From positions 310,001 through 374,000 of the forward strand of contig JALBYC010000012.1 of the NCBI GenBank assembly GCA_023212645.1: a stretch of DNA of 64,000 nucleotides, written 5' to 3'. The DNA is from Farysia itapuensis (taxonomy: Eukaryota > Basidiomycota > Ustilaginomycetes > Ustilaginales > Ustilaginaceae). Position numbers and translations under genes: made by a program. Positions within the stretch are counted from its first letter, which is position 1, and every line of letters begins with the position of its first letter. Shown one piece after another: positions 37,388-47,147 of the stretch. The notes under the pieces were generated by a model. The model was not told the DNA's origin and ran no database searches. It saw nothing but the letters and a program-made list of their open reading frames with translations.

Positions 37388-40300
37388 TCACTCCCGTTCT
37401 ACAAAGCCACACACCTTCTGGCCCTTTATGTCTGTGCAATCCACCAGGACCGTGTAGCCTAGAGCGTGGTCCGGGTCGTGGTGGTGGTGGATGGAGCGTA
37501 GTGCTGTGACGACTTCCGCTGTTCCCGGCCTGAGAGATGCGCGAAGAGTCATTCGACCCAGCCAGCGTGCACTGTCTCCCAGCTGGATCTCAACGTGAGC
37601 CGTGTAGTAGTCGGACAGGTTGCGAAGGGTGAATTCAACCTCGTTGCTGGCTTTGCGAGCAGCTGCGTGAACGAGGACTGGATTCTCGTCGGTGGCCAAA
37701 CGGCATTGCATGACGTTGGTCAGCAGACTGGCGAGCTCTTTGGCTGTCTGTGCATACATGCTTCGAATACCGCTGCCGGCGGACGCAGAAGCAGGGTTCG
37801 TGATCGCACGTAGACGGTTGCGCATCGCACCTGGTTGCAGACCATACACCTGCACCTGACCATCCTGGCTTCCCGTGCAAAAGTGCAGCGTCATGTCTAA
37901 ATCATCCACGTCGAAGAGCGTGAATGTTTCCAGCCGGTCACGGCTCGCCATAGTGGGGAAAGCATCTGCTACTGCCCGCAGGCGCCACTTCCGACGAAGC
38001 TCTCTATACAGCCTTGCGGAGTCTCGCACATCCTTTCCCGCCGCAAATGCAACGGTGGAGCGTGTCAGCGTGACAGGCGGTGCAGCGGGACGCTTGGCGT
38101 CTTTACTCAGCAGCAGATCTTGCAGCTTTGTCACAGTGTGGTCATACCACCCCTCTTGCTCCACTGGTATGCGGGCGACACGCAGCTTTTGACGCCATTG
38201 CTGCAGCGGCAGGATCGCAACAGCACTCGACGACGACCGCACTGGCTGCTCGACTTTCCAGCTCGCACTGAGAAACGAAAGCGCGTCCACCTGCACAGTG
38301 GTCCCTCTCGACATGTTTTTCGCTTCCACCGTCAGATCGTACCCACATTCCGCACCAGCGCATGGCGTGCACTGCACAGACACCGCCAGTCCCGGCAGGA
38401 CGTTGGTCGAAAGCGCGAGCCGGGCAAGATACGTCTCGCCATCGTCTGACGAAAAGCTGAGCAGCCAAGCTAGCTTCAGCCATCCCGGACTCGTCGCTCG
38501 CAGGACAACCTGCACCTGCACCTCCTCTCCCGGGGCCAACGCGGCAGACTCAGTCGAGAGCACTTGTTCCGGCGCAGATGCATGCAGGTGGTTTGCCACT
38601 TCTGCCTGGTCCGATGGCGTGGCGTCTGGCTGAAATGTGGCGATTCCAGGCTGGTTGCACAGCGCACGAATGTCGTCGATCAATGTAGTCCCGTCGTTCT
38701 TGAGCGCAACGGAAATTTCTCGTGTCTCTCCGGCTAGGAGCGAAGTTGGAGCGTCTAGGATGCGCGCGGTAAGCGTCGGTCGCGCCTTGTGCACCGACAC
38801 CGCCAGCGTCGTGTCCGGAGCGTACATGACATCCCGTCTCTGTTCCTGCGTGGCGTTGAGCCGCTTTCCCTGCTTGCTCAACACGTCCAGGCACGGAAGT
38901 GAGTCGAAAAGCTGAAAAGCAACCGCCCAGACGTAAGCAGCTGCCTCGGTGTGGATCTTCACGCCAATGCGCAGCACCTTGTGCTCCCAAGGTGCCAAAA
39001 CGATGCGATCCAGCTGGTCCACTTCGACATCCTTATCATCGAGCAATGTCGGCTCCGCTTCGGTCTGCTTGCCGCTCGACACTGCGAATCTGGGGCAGAC
39101 GTGGCTGATGGCAACGTCAATGCCAAGTGGGTTCTGCACCGCCAGATCGAGCCACAGTGTTTGGTGGATGGACACCTCTCTAGTCTGGGTCGTGACCGAG
39201 GACGCGGGTCTTTTCCGCTTTCGAGTGGTGCCGTCCTGCAGAACACGATGGGAGAGACCGCGCTCGACGAGCTCTTCTTCCAGAGCACGCCAGGTTGCGT
39301 CGTCGTTGATGAGAGCGCCCGCTGAGACGCCGCCGCCGCCGCCCCCGCCCGAATCAGGCGCGAGACGCAACGTCGACTTGTGCGCGTCAAACAGCGCATG
39401 CGGCAGTCGTAAATGCTTACCGCCGTCAACACCTGAGTACTTGTGCGCGGTCAGCAATGCTTTGACATAAGTGTCGTGTTCGGCGCTGGAATTGGCACTG
39501 GGCCGTACGAGACGGAGGAGGTGTTGAACGGCTTGGAGTGAGTCGCCCTCGTTGTAGGCCTGTGTGCCGAGTTCGTGTTCGATGTGGTTTTCGATGAGCG
39601 TCCAGCCTTTTGCACGGTAGACGCGTGCCGCCTGTGCATAGCAGCGTAGGGAGAGGAGTTTCTGACCGCAGGCCTGGTATCGATGAGCGGCCATGACGAG
39701 GTAGAGCGCATGCTTGCGCCACGCCGGTTTGGGTGTTTGCCGCAGACACGCAATAGCAGCCTGTTCCAGCAGGAGGGGTGACAAGACTTCGTCCGAGCTT
39801 TGCGCCATGCGGAGCAGACCGGCCGGTGCAGGACGCAGGTAGTTGAGCGCCCGATACGCTTCATAGTAGAGCAGCGTCGCACGAAGCGCCCTATTTTCAC
39901 CACCACCACCGCCACTGCTCGCGCCAGTGGGGAAAGCATCGTTGCTGTGCAGGCTGTATTCATGACACGCCTGTGCGAGGTAGCTATCAACGTCGATGGG
40001 CGCACTCCGTGAGGTGTACATGATAAGCAGATGCGACAGTCCAAACATCTCGGTAGCACCCGCTGCATGTCGTGCCGCCTTGTCACCCGCATAATCCTTG
40101 CGCCCGAGATCGTACATCGACGCCGCCAGTTTATAATCGCGAATGGTAAATGCAAAATCGGCCAACCGACGTGTCTGCGCTTCAACCGTGTTGTACGCGT
40201 AAAAGTCGTACTGTGCGTTGTAACCTCCCGCGGACGAGACGGCGTTAGAGTTGCCGGCGGTCTTGCCCGTGGTGGAACCACCACCGCTGCCACCGCTGAG

Positions 40301-41347
40301 AGCGCTTCCGACACCAAACAGCTTGCGCGAAGCACCAAATAGTCGATTGGTAAGACCTTTGCGTGAGTTGGCAAGATGTTCTCCCATATGCTGAACATAC
40401 CGCTCCATAAACGGGATCACGGACTGCGCGGTCAGCTCGCGGATAAAGCCCTTGATGCGCTTGACGTCCTCGGCATCCATACACTTGGCGACCGCGTTGT
40501 TTTGCTCAAACGAGGCCAGACGGGGGGATGCGGGGGAGGTGGGGAGGGTGGGGGCCCAGAGTGCCACGAGGTCAGGATCGGCGGCCTGGCGCGATTCATC
40601 CGCACTGTTGATGGAGAGCAGACAGCAGTGTAGGCCGTACGTTTTCTTGACCTGTTCGAGAATGTCGAGTGAGCCGCTTAGGTCGGTACCAGAGGTGCGC
40701 ACGTCGTGGATGAGTACGTAGTACTTGAGCGTGTCCGGGTTGAGGTAGGGATGGGCAGGAAAGGGCGATGAGCTGGAGGCGATTTCGTACAGTCGTGCAA
40801 AGTCGTTCATCGGATCAGGCGAGGCGGAAGACACGGCGATCAGCACGCAGACAGGATGTCCAAACGTATCATGGCGCGATACATAACGTTGACGAAGAAC
40901 GAGGTTCTGCACCTCTGCAAACCACGGTGTCAACTCCTCCACAGGCCGAACCTGCGCATCATCACGAGCAGCGATAATAGGCGGCGGATTGTCAGCGTCA
41001 TCGTTGGTGGGGGGCACACTGGCGTGCCATGCTTTGATATTGACAGCGATGAGCTGGTTGACGAGATCCAGTAGGTCTTGTTGTGTTTTGCCGGCATCCA
41101 AGGTGGTTGTTGCGCCTGCTTGCGGGTTGTACAGCGTATACGGGTCGAACCTGAGCGGGAACTGATCGCAGATGCGCGTCTCGAGCATCGACGTACGCAC
41201 CGAGAGCTTGCTGGCCGAAGCCTCAAACGGTCGCAACAAGGATGCCAAATCCGGGACGCCATTCAGCTGAACAACGCGGTCCACATCTGCACTTGACAAC
41301 ACCGCCACCCGAGGCGCCAAAGCTGCATGTATCCCAGCTTCGCTCAT
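37388..41347 (-). CDS. TRS85: TRAPP III subunit Trs85 (TRAPPC8)
   Basis: A 1319-residue protein of the Trs85/TRAPPC8 family, the subunit that defines the TRAPP III complex acting on Ypt1/Rab1 in ER-Golgi traffic and autophagy. The N-terminal part has FEASASKLSVRTSMLETRICDQFPLRF. The family's most recognisable block is DVKRIKGFIRELTAQSVIPFMERYVQHMGEHLANSRKGLTNRLFG near residues 285-330. A helical repeat section with LRCYAQAARVYRAKGWTLIENH follows, and the C-terminal third is beta-rich. The start at 41347 (MSEAGIHA) is preferred over an in-frame ATG at 41416, which adds an Arg/Trp-rich unrelated leader. It is followed on the same strand by the GATA factor and preceded by the GH47 gene 203 bp away. 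Confidence 0.88.
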   Translation of the reverse strand: MSEAGIHAALAPRVAVLSSADVDRVVQLNGVPDLASLLRPFEASASKLSVRTSMLETRICDQFPLRFDPYTLYNPQAGATTTLDAGKTQQDLLDLVNQLIAVNIKAWHASVPPTNDDADNPPPIIAARDDAQVRPVEELTPWFAEVQNLVLRQRYVSRHDTFGHPVCVLIAVSSASPDPMNDFARLYEIASSSSPFPAHPYLNPDTLKYYVLIHDVRTSGTDLSGSLDILEQVKKTYGLHCCLLSINSADESRQAADPDLVALWAPTLPTSPASPRLASFEQNNAVAKCMDAEDVKRIKGFIRELTAQSVIPFMERYVQHMGEHLANSRKGLTNRLFGASRKLFGVGSALSGGSGGGSTTGKTAGNSNAVSSAGGYNAQYDFYAYNTVEAQTRRLADFAFTIRDYKLAASMYDLGRKDYAGDKAARHAAGATEMFGLSHLLIMYTSRSAPIDVDSYLAQACHEYSLHSNDAFPTGASSGGGGGENRALRATLLYYEAYRALNYLRPAPAGLLRMAQSSDEVLSPLLLEQAAIACLRQTPKPAWRKHALYLVMAAHRYQACGQKLLSLRCYAQAARVYRAKGWTLIENHIEHELGTQAYNEGDSLQAVQHLLRLVRPSANSSAEHDTYVKALLTAHKYSGVDGGKHLRLPHALFDAHKSTLRLAPDSGGGGGGGVSAGALINDDATWRALEEELVERGLSHRVLQDGTTRKRKRPASSVTTQTREVSIHQTLWLDLAVQNPLGIDVAISHVCPRFAVSSGKQTEAEPTLLDDKDVEVDQLDRIVLAPWEHKVLRIGVKIHTEAAAYVWAVAFQLFDSLPCLDVLSKQGKRLNATQEQRRDVMYAPDTTLAVSVHKARPTLTARILDAPTSLLAGETREISVALKNDGTTLIDDIRALCNQPGIATFQPDATPSDQAEVANHLHASAPEQVLSTESAALAPGEEVQVQVVLRATSPGWLKLAWLLSFSSDDGETYLARLALSTNVLPGLAVSVQCTPCAGAECGYDLTVEAKNMSRGTTVQVDALSFLSASWKVEQPVRSSSSAVAILPLQQWRQKLRVARIPVEQEGWYDHTVTKLQDLLLSKDAKRPAAPPVTLTRSTVAFAAGKDVRDSARLYRELRRKWRLRAVADAFPTMASRDRLETFTLFDVDDLDMTLHFCTGSQDGQVQVYGLQPGAMRNRLRAITNPASASAGSGIRSMYAQTAKELASLLTNVMQCRLATDENPVLVHAAARKASNEVEFTLRNLSDYYTAHVEIQLGDSARWLGRMTLRASLRPGTAEVVTALRSIHHHHDPDHALGYTVLVDCTDIKGQKVCGFVERE

Positions 41348-41550
41348 TCTTTCCCCGCACGCTCGTGCTGCCGATTCACCTTGATCCCACCATCGTACGC
41401 GCGCACGACCCCGCAAGTATCAAACGATGGGGGGAAGAAAGTAACATATATTTATCTCAAAAATCAGCTCCAGCTCGCTATCGGATCCGTGCGAATTCTC
41501 TCATATTTCTTTAGCAGTGGTGAACGACGAGAGAGGCGCGGTTGGGGGGT

Positions 41551-44475
41551 TTACAATACGCCTTTGGACCGCATTCGGGCGAGTTGGAGGGCGTGTTGTT
41601 GGCGGTTGTGCTCTTCGTCTGTCGGATGCGAGACTAGGCCGGCTTCGAGGTGCATGACGTGACCGCTTTGCTCAGTGTCGTGCCGGAAGCCCATTCGTTC
41701 CAGCACAGCTTGCTGCAGCGTCAGATCGCCTTCTGGATCCAGTTCAACCGCCAGCCGTCCGTCGTGCAGCTCGTACACTTTCGAGTCGGCAATGAGTTCT
41801 AGTGGGTCTACTGTATCGGCGCTGATTTCTGTAAGCGTGTCGGGCGTTGTAGGTGGAGCGGGTGTTCCTGTTTCAGCGGCAGCTGACCCGGTGAGCGAGG
41901 CAGTGAGAGTTTCCATGCGACTGACAAGACTGCGCAGCTTGGTTTTGATCGACTCACTGCCCAGTCCATTGAGCAGGGAGCGGATGACGTGCGGTGCGTG
42001 CTGGCGATTCCACTGTTCTACGACCATGTGCTTCTGGTTGTTGGTCAAGCTGCCGACTTGCTGCCGTTCACCGCCCGAGTAGACGCCCGATCCGGCTGCT
42101 GGCAGATGCAACGTTTCCGCCAGACTCGCGTCCCAAAACTTCTTGCTGCCCTGACCGGCCGTTGCCCAGCGTCCCTTTTGCGGCACAAGCAAGGGATGCG
42201 CCTCTGTTGTAAAAACGTACTCGTCCAGCGAGATCAGCTCCGGTGGCGAAAACAGCAGGTAGTAGTACTTGAACGTTTCGGCAAAAGTAAAACTCTCCAT
42301 ACTGTCGCTCCACGATGCATGTCGGTGGTTGACATTGTAGATTGCACTGAAGCCGGAGTCGGTCATGCAGTGCGTGACCCAGGAGGCAAACATCTGCCAA
42401 CCCCTCTCCTGCCAGACGGGATCGCCCGTGATGCGCCACATGTAGAATACCGACTCGATCGTCTCGGGCCGGTTGAGGTAGGAGCTGTGAACGCTGCGCA
42501 CGCCGACGATGGGAGCGCCACGTGCTTTTCCCCTGCGCGAAGTGCCGTCGGCAGAGCTGACCAGTTCGAATCGATCGGCATCGTGCAATGTGTAGAACAC
42601 AAGGTCTTCCGGCCCGATACCGGTGAGGGTGCTGTTGTACGCCCACCAGCAGGTTCCAGAAATCCCCTTGGCTTCTTCCAGATCAGATGCGCGTTCGGCC
42701 AAGATGCGCGAGCCAAGACCCAGCATGCCGCCGGTAAAACAGGCAAGATGCTCCTGCTTGGCCACATAGGTTGCGCCGGACAGCTGACCGATGATGGTCA
42801 GATTGACGCCGGGAACCGTCTCGACTTGGGTGATGAGCAGCTTCTTGGCGCCTTCGATAGCCTCAGAGTACATTCTGCTGTACTGCGACAGTCGGCCGCC
42901 GAGCAGCTGGTATCCCTTGATGAGGTACTCGTAGTAGGAATCTGCCATACCACCGAACGAGACTGTGCCGTGCGACAGGTTGCGCTCCGGAAAGAGGGTG
43001 CTGGGAAAGAGTGTCTCGATACGTCCGGTGGTCATGTTGCGGTCGAGCCAGTCCGTGGTACGCTGAACACGGTCAAAGTAGGTGCGGTTGCCAGTCACTT
43101 GCCAGAGTCGGGTGAATTCGAGCAACAAGCTACCTGCTTCTGCCAGTACGGTGCTGCCTTGAGATTGAGGAGGCGCGTAAGGCTTGACACGTGGCTCGAC
43201 CATACGAATCCTGCCAACAGGTACGCCGGTCGCCGTGTCAAAGGCAGGCATGATGAGCTGGGCGAGCTCTTCCGCTCGGTCTCTCATCAAAACATCGCCA
43301 CTCAGGTCATAAGCCGAAACAAAGCCGCCGAGATAGCGAATGGCCGTCTCAAACACGGGGATACGCCCATCTGCCGTTCCATACGCACTGCGGCCGCCAC
43401 CGACCAGGCGGAAATCGATATCGCGAACATGCTGTCGGGCCAAGTCGTACTCTTTCGGCAGTTCCATGACGAGCAAGGTGTCTAGGGCATCGACGATGCT
43501 TGCGCCCCAGCCATTGAACGGATCTTGTGCGGCTCTCGATACGGGCTTGAGCTCGTCATGCCCCCAAGCGTATTTTTTGTACCCTTCCCAGGCGTGTAGG
43601 AAAGCGTTGCGGACCATTTTTTGCCGATGCGCGACTAGCGCGTCTCGAGCAGGGTCGTTGCGCTTGCCAGAGTGTGTGCTAGGATCTTGAAAGTTGTACT
43701 GCACTTTGGGCAGAGGTTTGGAGCGGGAGGAAGGGGCCAGGTCTTTGAGTGGCGGGGTCCAGCCCGCCCACGGTGCGGTGCGCCATTCGGGTTCGAGTGG
43801 TTGTAAATGGGCACTCTCAGCGTCAAGCGCGCTGGTGGAAGAAGTCTCGTTCCACACTCTTGTTGTCCACATTGCTGCTGTCACGTTGGGCGCTGTCTGG
43901 GGCCACGGTGGCGGAAGAGACACAGGTTCTTGGGACAGTATATTTTCGAGATGCGTGGGCAACTCACCACGATGCGGGTTGCTGTCCAGGTACGCGTCGG
44001 ATGCCTGTGACGCGAGCGAATCGTCATTGACGACGGGTGGGAATGCTTCCGGGCCGAGCGAGGAACTTGAATAGACAGTAGTTGGTTCCGAGGGAGGCCT
44101 GTGTGGGAACCAGTCCGGCGGCTTCCAAGCCATGGCGTCTTCCTTGAACTTTTTGACCGAGTCCATCTCCATGACCACTGGCCCGACCAGCAAGATCTGG
44201 GCCGAAACCACGACGGCGACGACGACAAAGACGACAAACACCTTGTGCTTTGCGATCCATGATACGAGATGGGAGGAGCGCGGTGGTCCTACCTGCTGTG
44301 CGTTGACGGGCAGGTAGGACGCGCGTGAATTGGACGACCCCCTCATGTCGGAAACGTTGTCCACAACCTTGCGCTGACGAAGACCGGATGGCGATGCGCT
44401 TGGCACCACGACGTCTGCTATTGGAGGAGATGGCTCTGGAGAAGATCGAGGGCTCTGAGGATGCAAGCCCATCAA
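41551..44475 (-). CDS. Class I alpha-1,2-mannosidase, GH47, type II membrane protein
   Basis: A 974-residue GH47 enzyme that trims alpha-1,2-mannose from N-glycans in the ER or Golgi. A ~70-residue cytosolic tail is followed by one membrane anchor (about 72-98, HKVFVVFVVVAVVVSAQILLV) and a Ser/Pro stem. The catalytic barrel covers about 275-765: NGWGASIVDALDTLLVM, the acidic IPVFETAIRYLGG (Glu near 373), HLACFTGGMLGLG paired with TCWWAY (disulfide), RPETIESVFYMWRITGD (Glu near 673), and the Ca2+-site TEAHP near 757. The ~200-residue C-terminal extension is not part of the fold. ER-type versus Golgi-type cannot be decided by eye. Its ATG lies only 80 bp past the stop of the next gene upstream on the same strand. 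Confidence 0.92.
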   Translation of the reverse strand: MMGLHPQSPRSSPEPSPPIADVVVPSASPSGLRQRKVVDNVSDMRGSSNSRASYLPVNAQQVGPPRSSHLVSWIAKHKVFVVFVVVAVVVSAQILLVGPVVMEMDSVKKFKEDAMAWKPPDWFPHRPPSEPTTVYSSSSLGPEAFPPVVNDDSLASQASDAYLDSNPHRGELPTHLENILSQEPVSLPPPWPQTAPNVTAAMWTTRVWNETSSTSALDAESAHLQPLEPEWRTAPWAGWTPPLKDLAPSSRSKPLPKVQYNFQDPSTHSGKRNDPARDALVAHRQKMVRNAFLHAWEGYKKYAWGHDELKPVSRAAQDPFNGWGASIVDALDTLLVMELPKEYDLARQHVRDIDFRLVGGGRSAYGTADGRIPVFETAIRYLGGFVSAYDLSGDVLMRDRAEELAQLIMPAFDTATGVPVGRIRMVEPRVKPYAPPQSQGSTVLAEAGSLLLEFTRLWQVTGNRTYFDRVQRTTDWLDRNMTTGRIETLFPSTLFPERNLSHGTVSFGGMADSYYEYLIKGYQLLGGRLSQYSRMYSEAIEGAKKLLITQVETVPGVNLTIIGQLSGATYVAKQEHLACFTGGMLGLGSRILAERASDLEEAKGISGTCWWAYNSTLTGIGPEDLVFYTLHDADRFELVSSADGTSRRGKARGAPIVGVRSVHSSYLNRPETIESVFYMWRITGDPVWQERGWQMFASWVTHCMTDSGFSAIYNVNHRHASWSDSMESFTFAETFKYYYLLFSPPELISLDEYVFTTEAHPLLVPQKGRWATAGQGSKKFWDASLAETLHLPAAGSGVYSGGERQQVGSLTNNQKHMVVEQWNRQHAPHVIRSLLNGLGSESIKTKLRSLVSRMETLTASLTGSAAAETGTPAPPTTPDTLTEISADTVDPLELIADSKVYELHDGRLAVELDPEGDLTLQQAVLERMGFRHDTEQSGHVMHLEAGLVSHPTDEEHNRQQHALQLARMRSKGVL

Positions 44476-44555
44476 GGCAATGCTTCGGGTACAGAGACCT
44501 CCTGGCCCACACAGCTGCTCGAAGCGAACTCAACTCGGTTTCTGCTTGTCATAAA

Positions 44556-46037
44556 TCATGGCTTGGCGTTATATTGCAATCTGACATGGTGGCTACACTC
44601 AAACAGCCGGCTGAGCTCCAACACACGACGGCTCCTTGGATCAAAGCGAGCAATGTCGGCGTCAAAGTTGTGTGCCTGGTCGGCCCGTCGCAGGACCTCG
44701 GTGCGGTAACACAGTTCGATCGATGTGCTTTTTCGCTCAGAGCCGTTGCCCATGAGCTGAAGGTGGGGCGTTGTGGAGGAACGAGGTGGGAATCCAGCGC
44801 CCAGTCTTGGCCTCTTCCCCCCGCCACTGCTGCTGCTGTGAGGAGCAATGCTGCCGTCACTGGGCGGGCTGCTCAGACTGATGTTTTCCAGGTAGATGAC
44901 GTCGCCAGCACGCAGCGCTGTCGGCTCTCGTGAGGAGGCAATGTGTAGCGATGACCGGCTGTGAGATGCGTCTTGGGCCCAAGTCGTGGGCAAGGACTCG
45001 TCGGGTTCCGTAGTCCATTGACTGGCGAGGTTGCCCCACAGAACGATGCGGAACATGTGCTTTTCCGCTACGGTCTGAGGTGCATCTGGCTGCATGCGTC
45101 CGTCGAGCACGATCAGTTCTACACGATCCGTTCTGCCAGCATCCCACTGGCGAAAGTAGGCTCCCTTGTCCGCAGCCCTTGCAGGTGCTGGTGCCAGATC
45201 CACTGGAAATTTGGCACGCACACGGCTGACATCTGCCACCTCCTTGATCACCACGAGCAGATTCACATTGCGGGTGATTCCCCCGAGTTGTCCATGTCCT
45301 GTCCAGGGACGTGCGTCTGTATACACAGCCGGGTTGGCCAAAATGCTCGACAGCGGCGTCACGCTGCCCAGCGAGAAATGCAGCGTGGGCGGAGGCAGTA
45401 TCGAGTGCATCCCGGCTGCTGACACTGTCGAGCTCTCCTGTTCCTCACTGAGTAAGATTTGCGTCGCATCTCGCACAATCATCGCCGGAAGGGCCATGAA
45501 GCCGCGACTGTCCTCTTCTGGCCCTGACACCGTCGTCTCTTTTGCAATCGCAGCCTGCGGGTTCGCCTTTGTCACCAGTGATGGCTTGGAGAAGAAGTTG
45601 AAGCGACAGACGGTAGGTTTGACGGAACTTTGGGCTACTTGCTCCCCATCTGGTGATGCGCCAGCCGTCTCTGAAGTCTCCTCAGTATCGCTCGAGTTCT
45701 GTAGCACGACACGGCTTTTTTCCAGATCATCTGCTAGTGGTGTCACCCGCTGGTCCTGCACGGGAGGTCTCGGTTTGCCCGGTCGATCTGGCGTCTCGAC
45801 GACGAGAATCGAGTTCGGGCTCTCACAGCGTGGCAGACGTTTGGGGTGAGACGCGGCACTCGATTCCGCTCCTTGCGCGCACAGTACGGGCAAAAAGGGA
45901 TCGACCGAATCTGGCACTGCTAGCGTCTCATCGCCACCGGACGACAAACCAACACTCGCCGTGGCAAACGTAGCGTCACCATGGTGGGGGGGAAAGAGCG
46001 AGAGATGGGAGGGTGGGATGAATGCAAGCCCGTGCAT
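44556..46037 (-). CDS. Hypothetical protein with putative C-terminal OB-fold
   Basis: A 493-residue protein from the ATG at 46037. Residues about 1-170 look disordered. From about 180 the sequence is folded. The segment about 250-385 has an alternating strand pattern: NVNLLVVIKEVADVSRV, TDRVELIVLDGRM, HMFRIVLWGNLASQW and LRAGDVIYLENISLS. The order "strand, acidic strand, FRIVLWG, LRAGDVIYLENI" resembles OB-folds of single-strand DNA-binding proteins such as RPA70 or shieldin SHLD2. A C-terminal helical block (SIELCYRTEVLRRADQAHNF) follows. DNA binding is inference only. The frame is open to an ATG at 46199, 6 bp from the opposed CWC16 gene; 46037 leaves a plausible 168-bp shared promoter. The stop lies 80 bp from the GH47 start. 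Confidence 0.65.
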   Translation of the reverse strand: MHGLAFIPPSHLSLFPPHHGDATFATASVGLSSGGDETLAVPDSVDPFLPVLCAQGAESSAASHPKRLPRCESPNSILVVETPDRPGKPRPPVQDQRVTPLADDLEKSRVVLQNSSDTEETSETAGASPDGEQVAQSSVKPTVCRFNFFSKPSLVTKANPQAAIAKETTVSGPEEDSRGFMALPAMIVRDATQILLSEEQESSTVSAAGMHSILPPPTLHFSLGSVTPLSSILANPAVYTDARPWTGHGQLGGITRNVNLLVVIKEVADVSRVRAKFPVDLAPAPARAADKGAYFRQWDAGRTDRVELIVLDGRMQPDAPQTVAEKHMFRIVLWGNLASQWTTEPDESLPTTWAQDASHSRSSLHIASSREPTALRAGDVIYLENISLSSPPSDGSIAPHSSSSGGGKRPRLGAGFPPRSSTTPHLQLMGNGSERKSTSIELCYRTEVLRRADQAHNFDADIARFDPRSRRVLELSRLFECSHHVRLQYNAKP

Positions 46038-46205
46038 CTCGTGGCCGCGCCTCCCCTTGTGTGTGTGTGTGTGCCCCTTGATCTCGCCGGTTTGGGGGGG
46101 GAAAGGGTGGTTGGTGGTTTGGGTGGAGGCCAAGTTGGACGTTTCTCCTTTTCTTCTTTCCCCCCCGAACGACGACAACGACGAAGACGACGACGACATT
46201 TGAGC
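46038..46205. promoter_or_regulatory. Short bidirectional promoter, OB-fold protein / CWC16 factor
   Basis: 168 bp between opposed starts, with a short GT run (about 46059-46072), a G-rich tract and a (GAC)n/(GAA) stretch. Open frames cross it on both strands but lack family similarity. Confidence 0.4.
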
Positions 46206-47078
46206 ATGCAGGGTTTCAACATGGGCCGGTATCGGCCACCGGACGCAGATCCACGGCGGACGGGGTTTAACGATGGGCGGAATGCGCTTGGTGCACGCGC
46301 ACGCAAGCTCTCTTCAGAAGGTGTGCTCGTCGTACGATTCGAACTGCCATTCCACGTCTGGTGTGCTCAGTGTAACGCCCACCTCGCACGGGGAACTAGG
46401 TTCAACGCACACAAGAAACAGCAGGGGGACTACCTCGGTGTGAAGATCTGGGCGTTTCAGTGCAAGTGTCAGTGCGGGGGGTGGTTTGAGATCCGGACTG
46501 ACCCAGAGCATGCCCAGTATACGGTGCACTCGGGTGCACGGCAGCAAGTCCAAGAGTGGGATCCAGAGCAGCACGGTGGCCACCCCATCTTCGACTCACA
46601 GGCAGCGCGAGCATCCTCCTCGTCGTCGAGGAGTGAGATGCAGAGGGGCGTGCAGTTTGAGCAGGCCGAGCGCAAGCGCAGAGTGCGGCTGCGAGAGCTG
46701 GAAGCCCTTGCAGACAGTCGTGGAGCCGATCCATATACCCTCAACTCAGCCCTCCGCAGCTCGTTCCGCAGGGAGAAACGTCTCCGCACCACACAAGTCG
46801 AGAAAGACACGGCACTGCGCAATCGAATCGGCTGGAGTCACGACCAACACCTCCTCCCCGACCCCACCCCGCGCACCTCCCGCCGCGACACCAATTCCTA
46901 CACCCACAAACGACTCCAAGCGCAAAAACCCACCCCTTCTCCCTCTATTGCCACCAGCGCTGCCACAGACCTGCGCACCCGGCTCATCGAGAACACGCGG
47001 TCCAGAAACGATCCCTTCCTGCAGCAGGTCCGCCGAAGCCTCCGCACTCCTGCCGCCCAACCCTCATCCAGGCCGTAA
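46206..47078 (+). CDS. CWC16-family splicing factor (CCDC130/Saf4 type)
   Basis: A 290-residue protein of the CWC16/Yju2 family, which works in late spliceosome steps. The N-terminus is diagnostic: MQGFNMGRYRPPDADP, then ARARKLSSEGVLVVRFELPFHVWC. A zinc-binding core has C-x2-C in CAQCNAHLARGTRFNAHKK and a second Cys cluster in FQCKCQCGGWFEIRTDPEHAQY. The later LNSALRSSFRREKR matches the CCDC130/YJU2B-Saf4 branch rather than Yju2 itself. The start at 46206 is chosen because the family motif begins exactly there; an in-frame ATG at 45981 would add 75 low-complexity residues. It is convergent with the big membrane-protein gene (69-bp spacer). Confidence 0.9.
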   Translation: MQGFNMGRYRPPDADPRRTGFNDGRNALGARARKLSSEGVLVVRFELPFHVWCAQCNAHLARGTRFNAHKKQQGDYLGVKIWAFQCKCQCGGWFEIRTDPEHAQYTVHSGARQQVQEWDPEQHGGHPIFDSQAARASSSSSRSEMQRGVQFEQAERKRRVRLRELEALADSRGADPYTLNSALRSSFRREKRLRTTQVEKDTALRNRIGWSHDQHLLPDPTPRTSRRDTNSYTHKRLQAQKPTPSPSIATSAATDLRTRLIENTRSRNDPFLQQVRRSLRTPAAQPSSRP

Positions 47079-47147
47079 TCTACATATACCCCCGCCCTTC
47101 GTCATGATACCTCAGGTCTTCAATTGTGTTCCCGTTGTGCAGCTGTA

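Noticed and set aside
41989..43485. 498-residue plus-strand open frame antisense to the GH47 gene
   Set aside because: It mirrors codons of a well-supported mannosidase, has no recognisable motif, and is a typical GC-rich shadow frame.
46038..46199. 54-residue in-frame extension of the OB-fold protein
   Set aside because: Would leave 6 bp between two opposed coding starts; the sequence is Ser/His/Gly simple repeats. Not fully excluded.
45981..46205. 75-residue in-frame extension of the CWC16 factor
   Set aside because: The family N-terminus starts exactly at the Met at 46206; the extension is low-complexity and overlaps the opposed gene's promoter.
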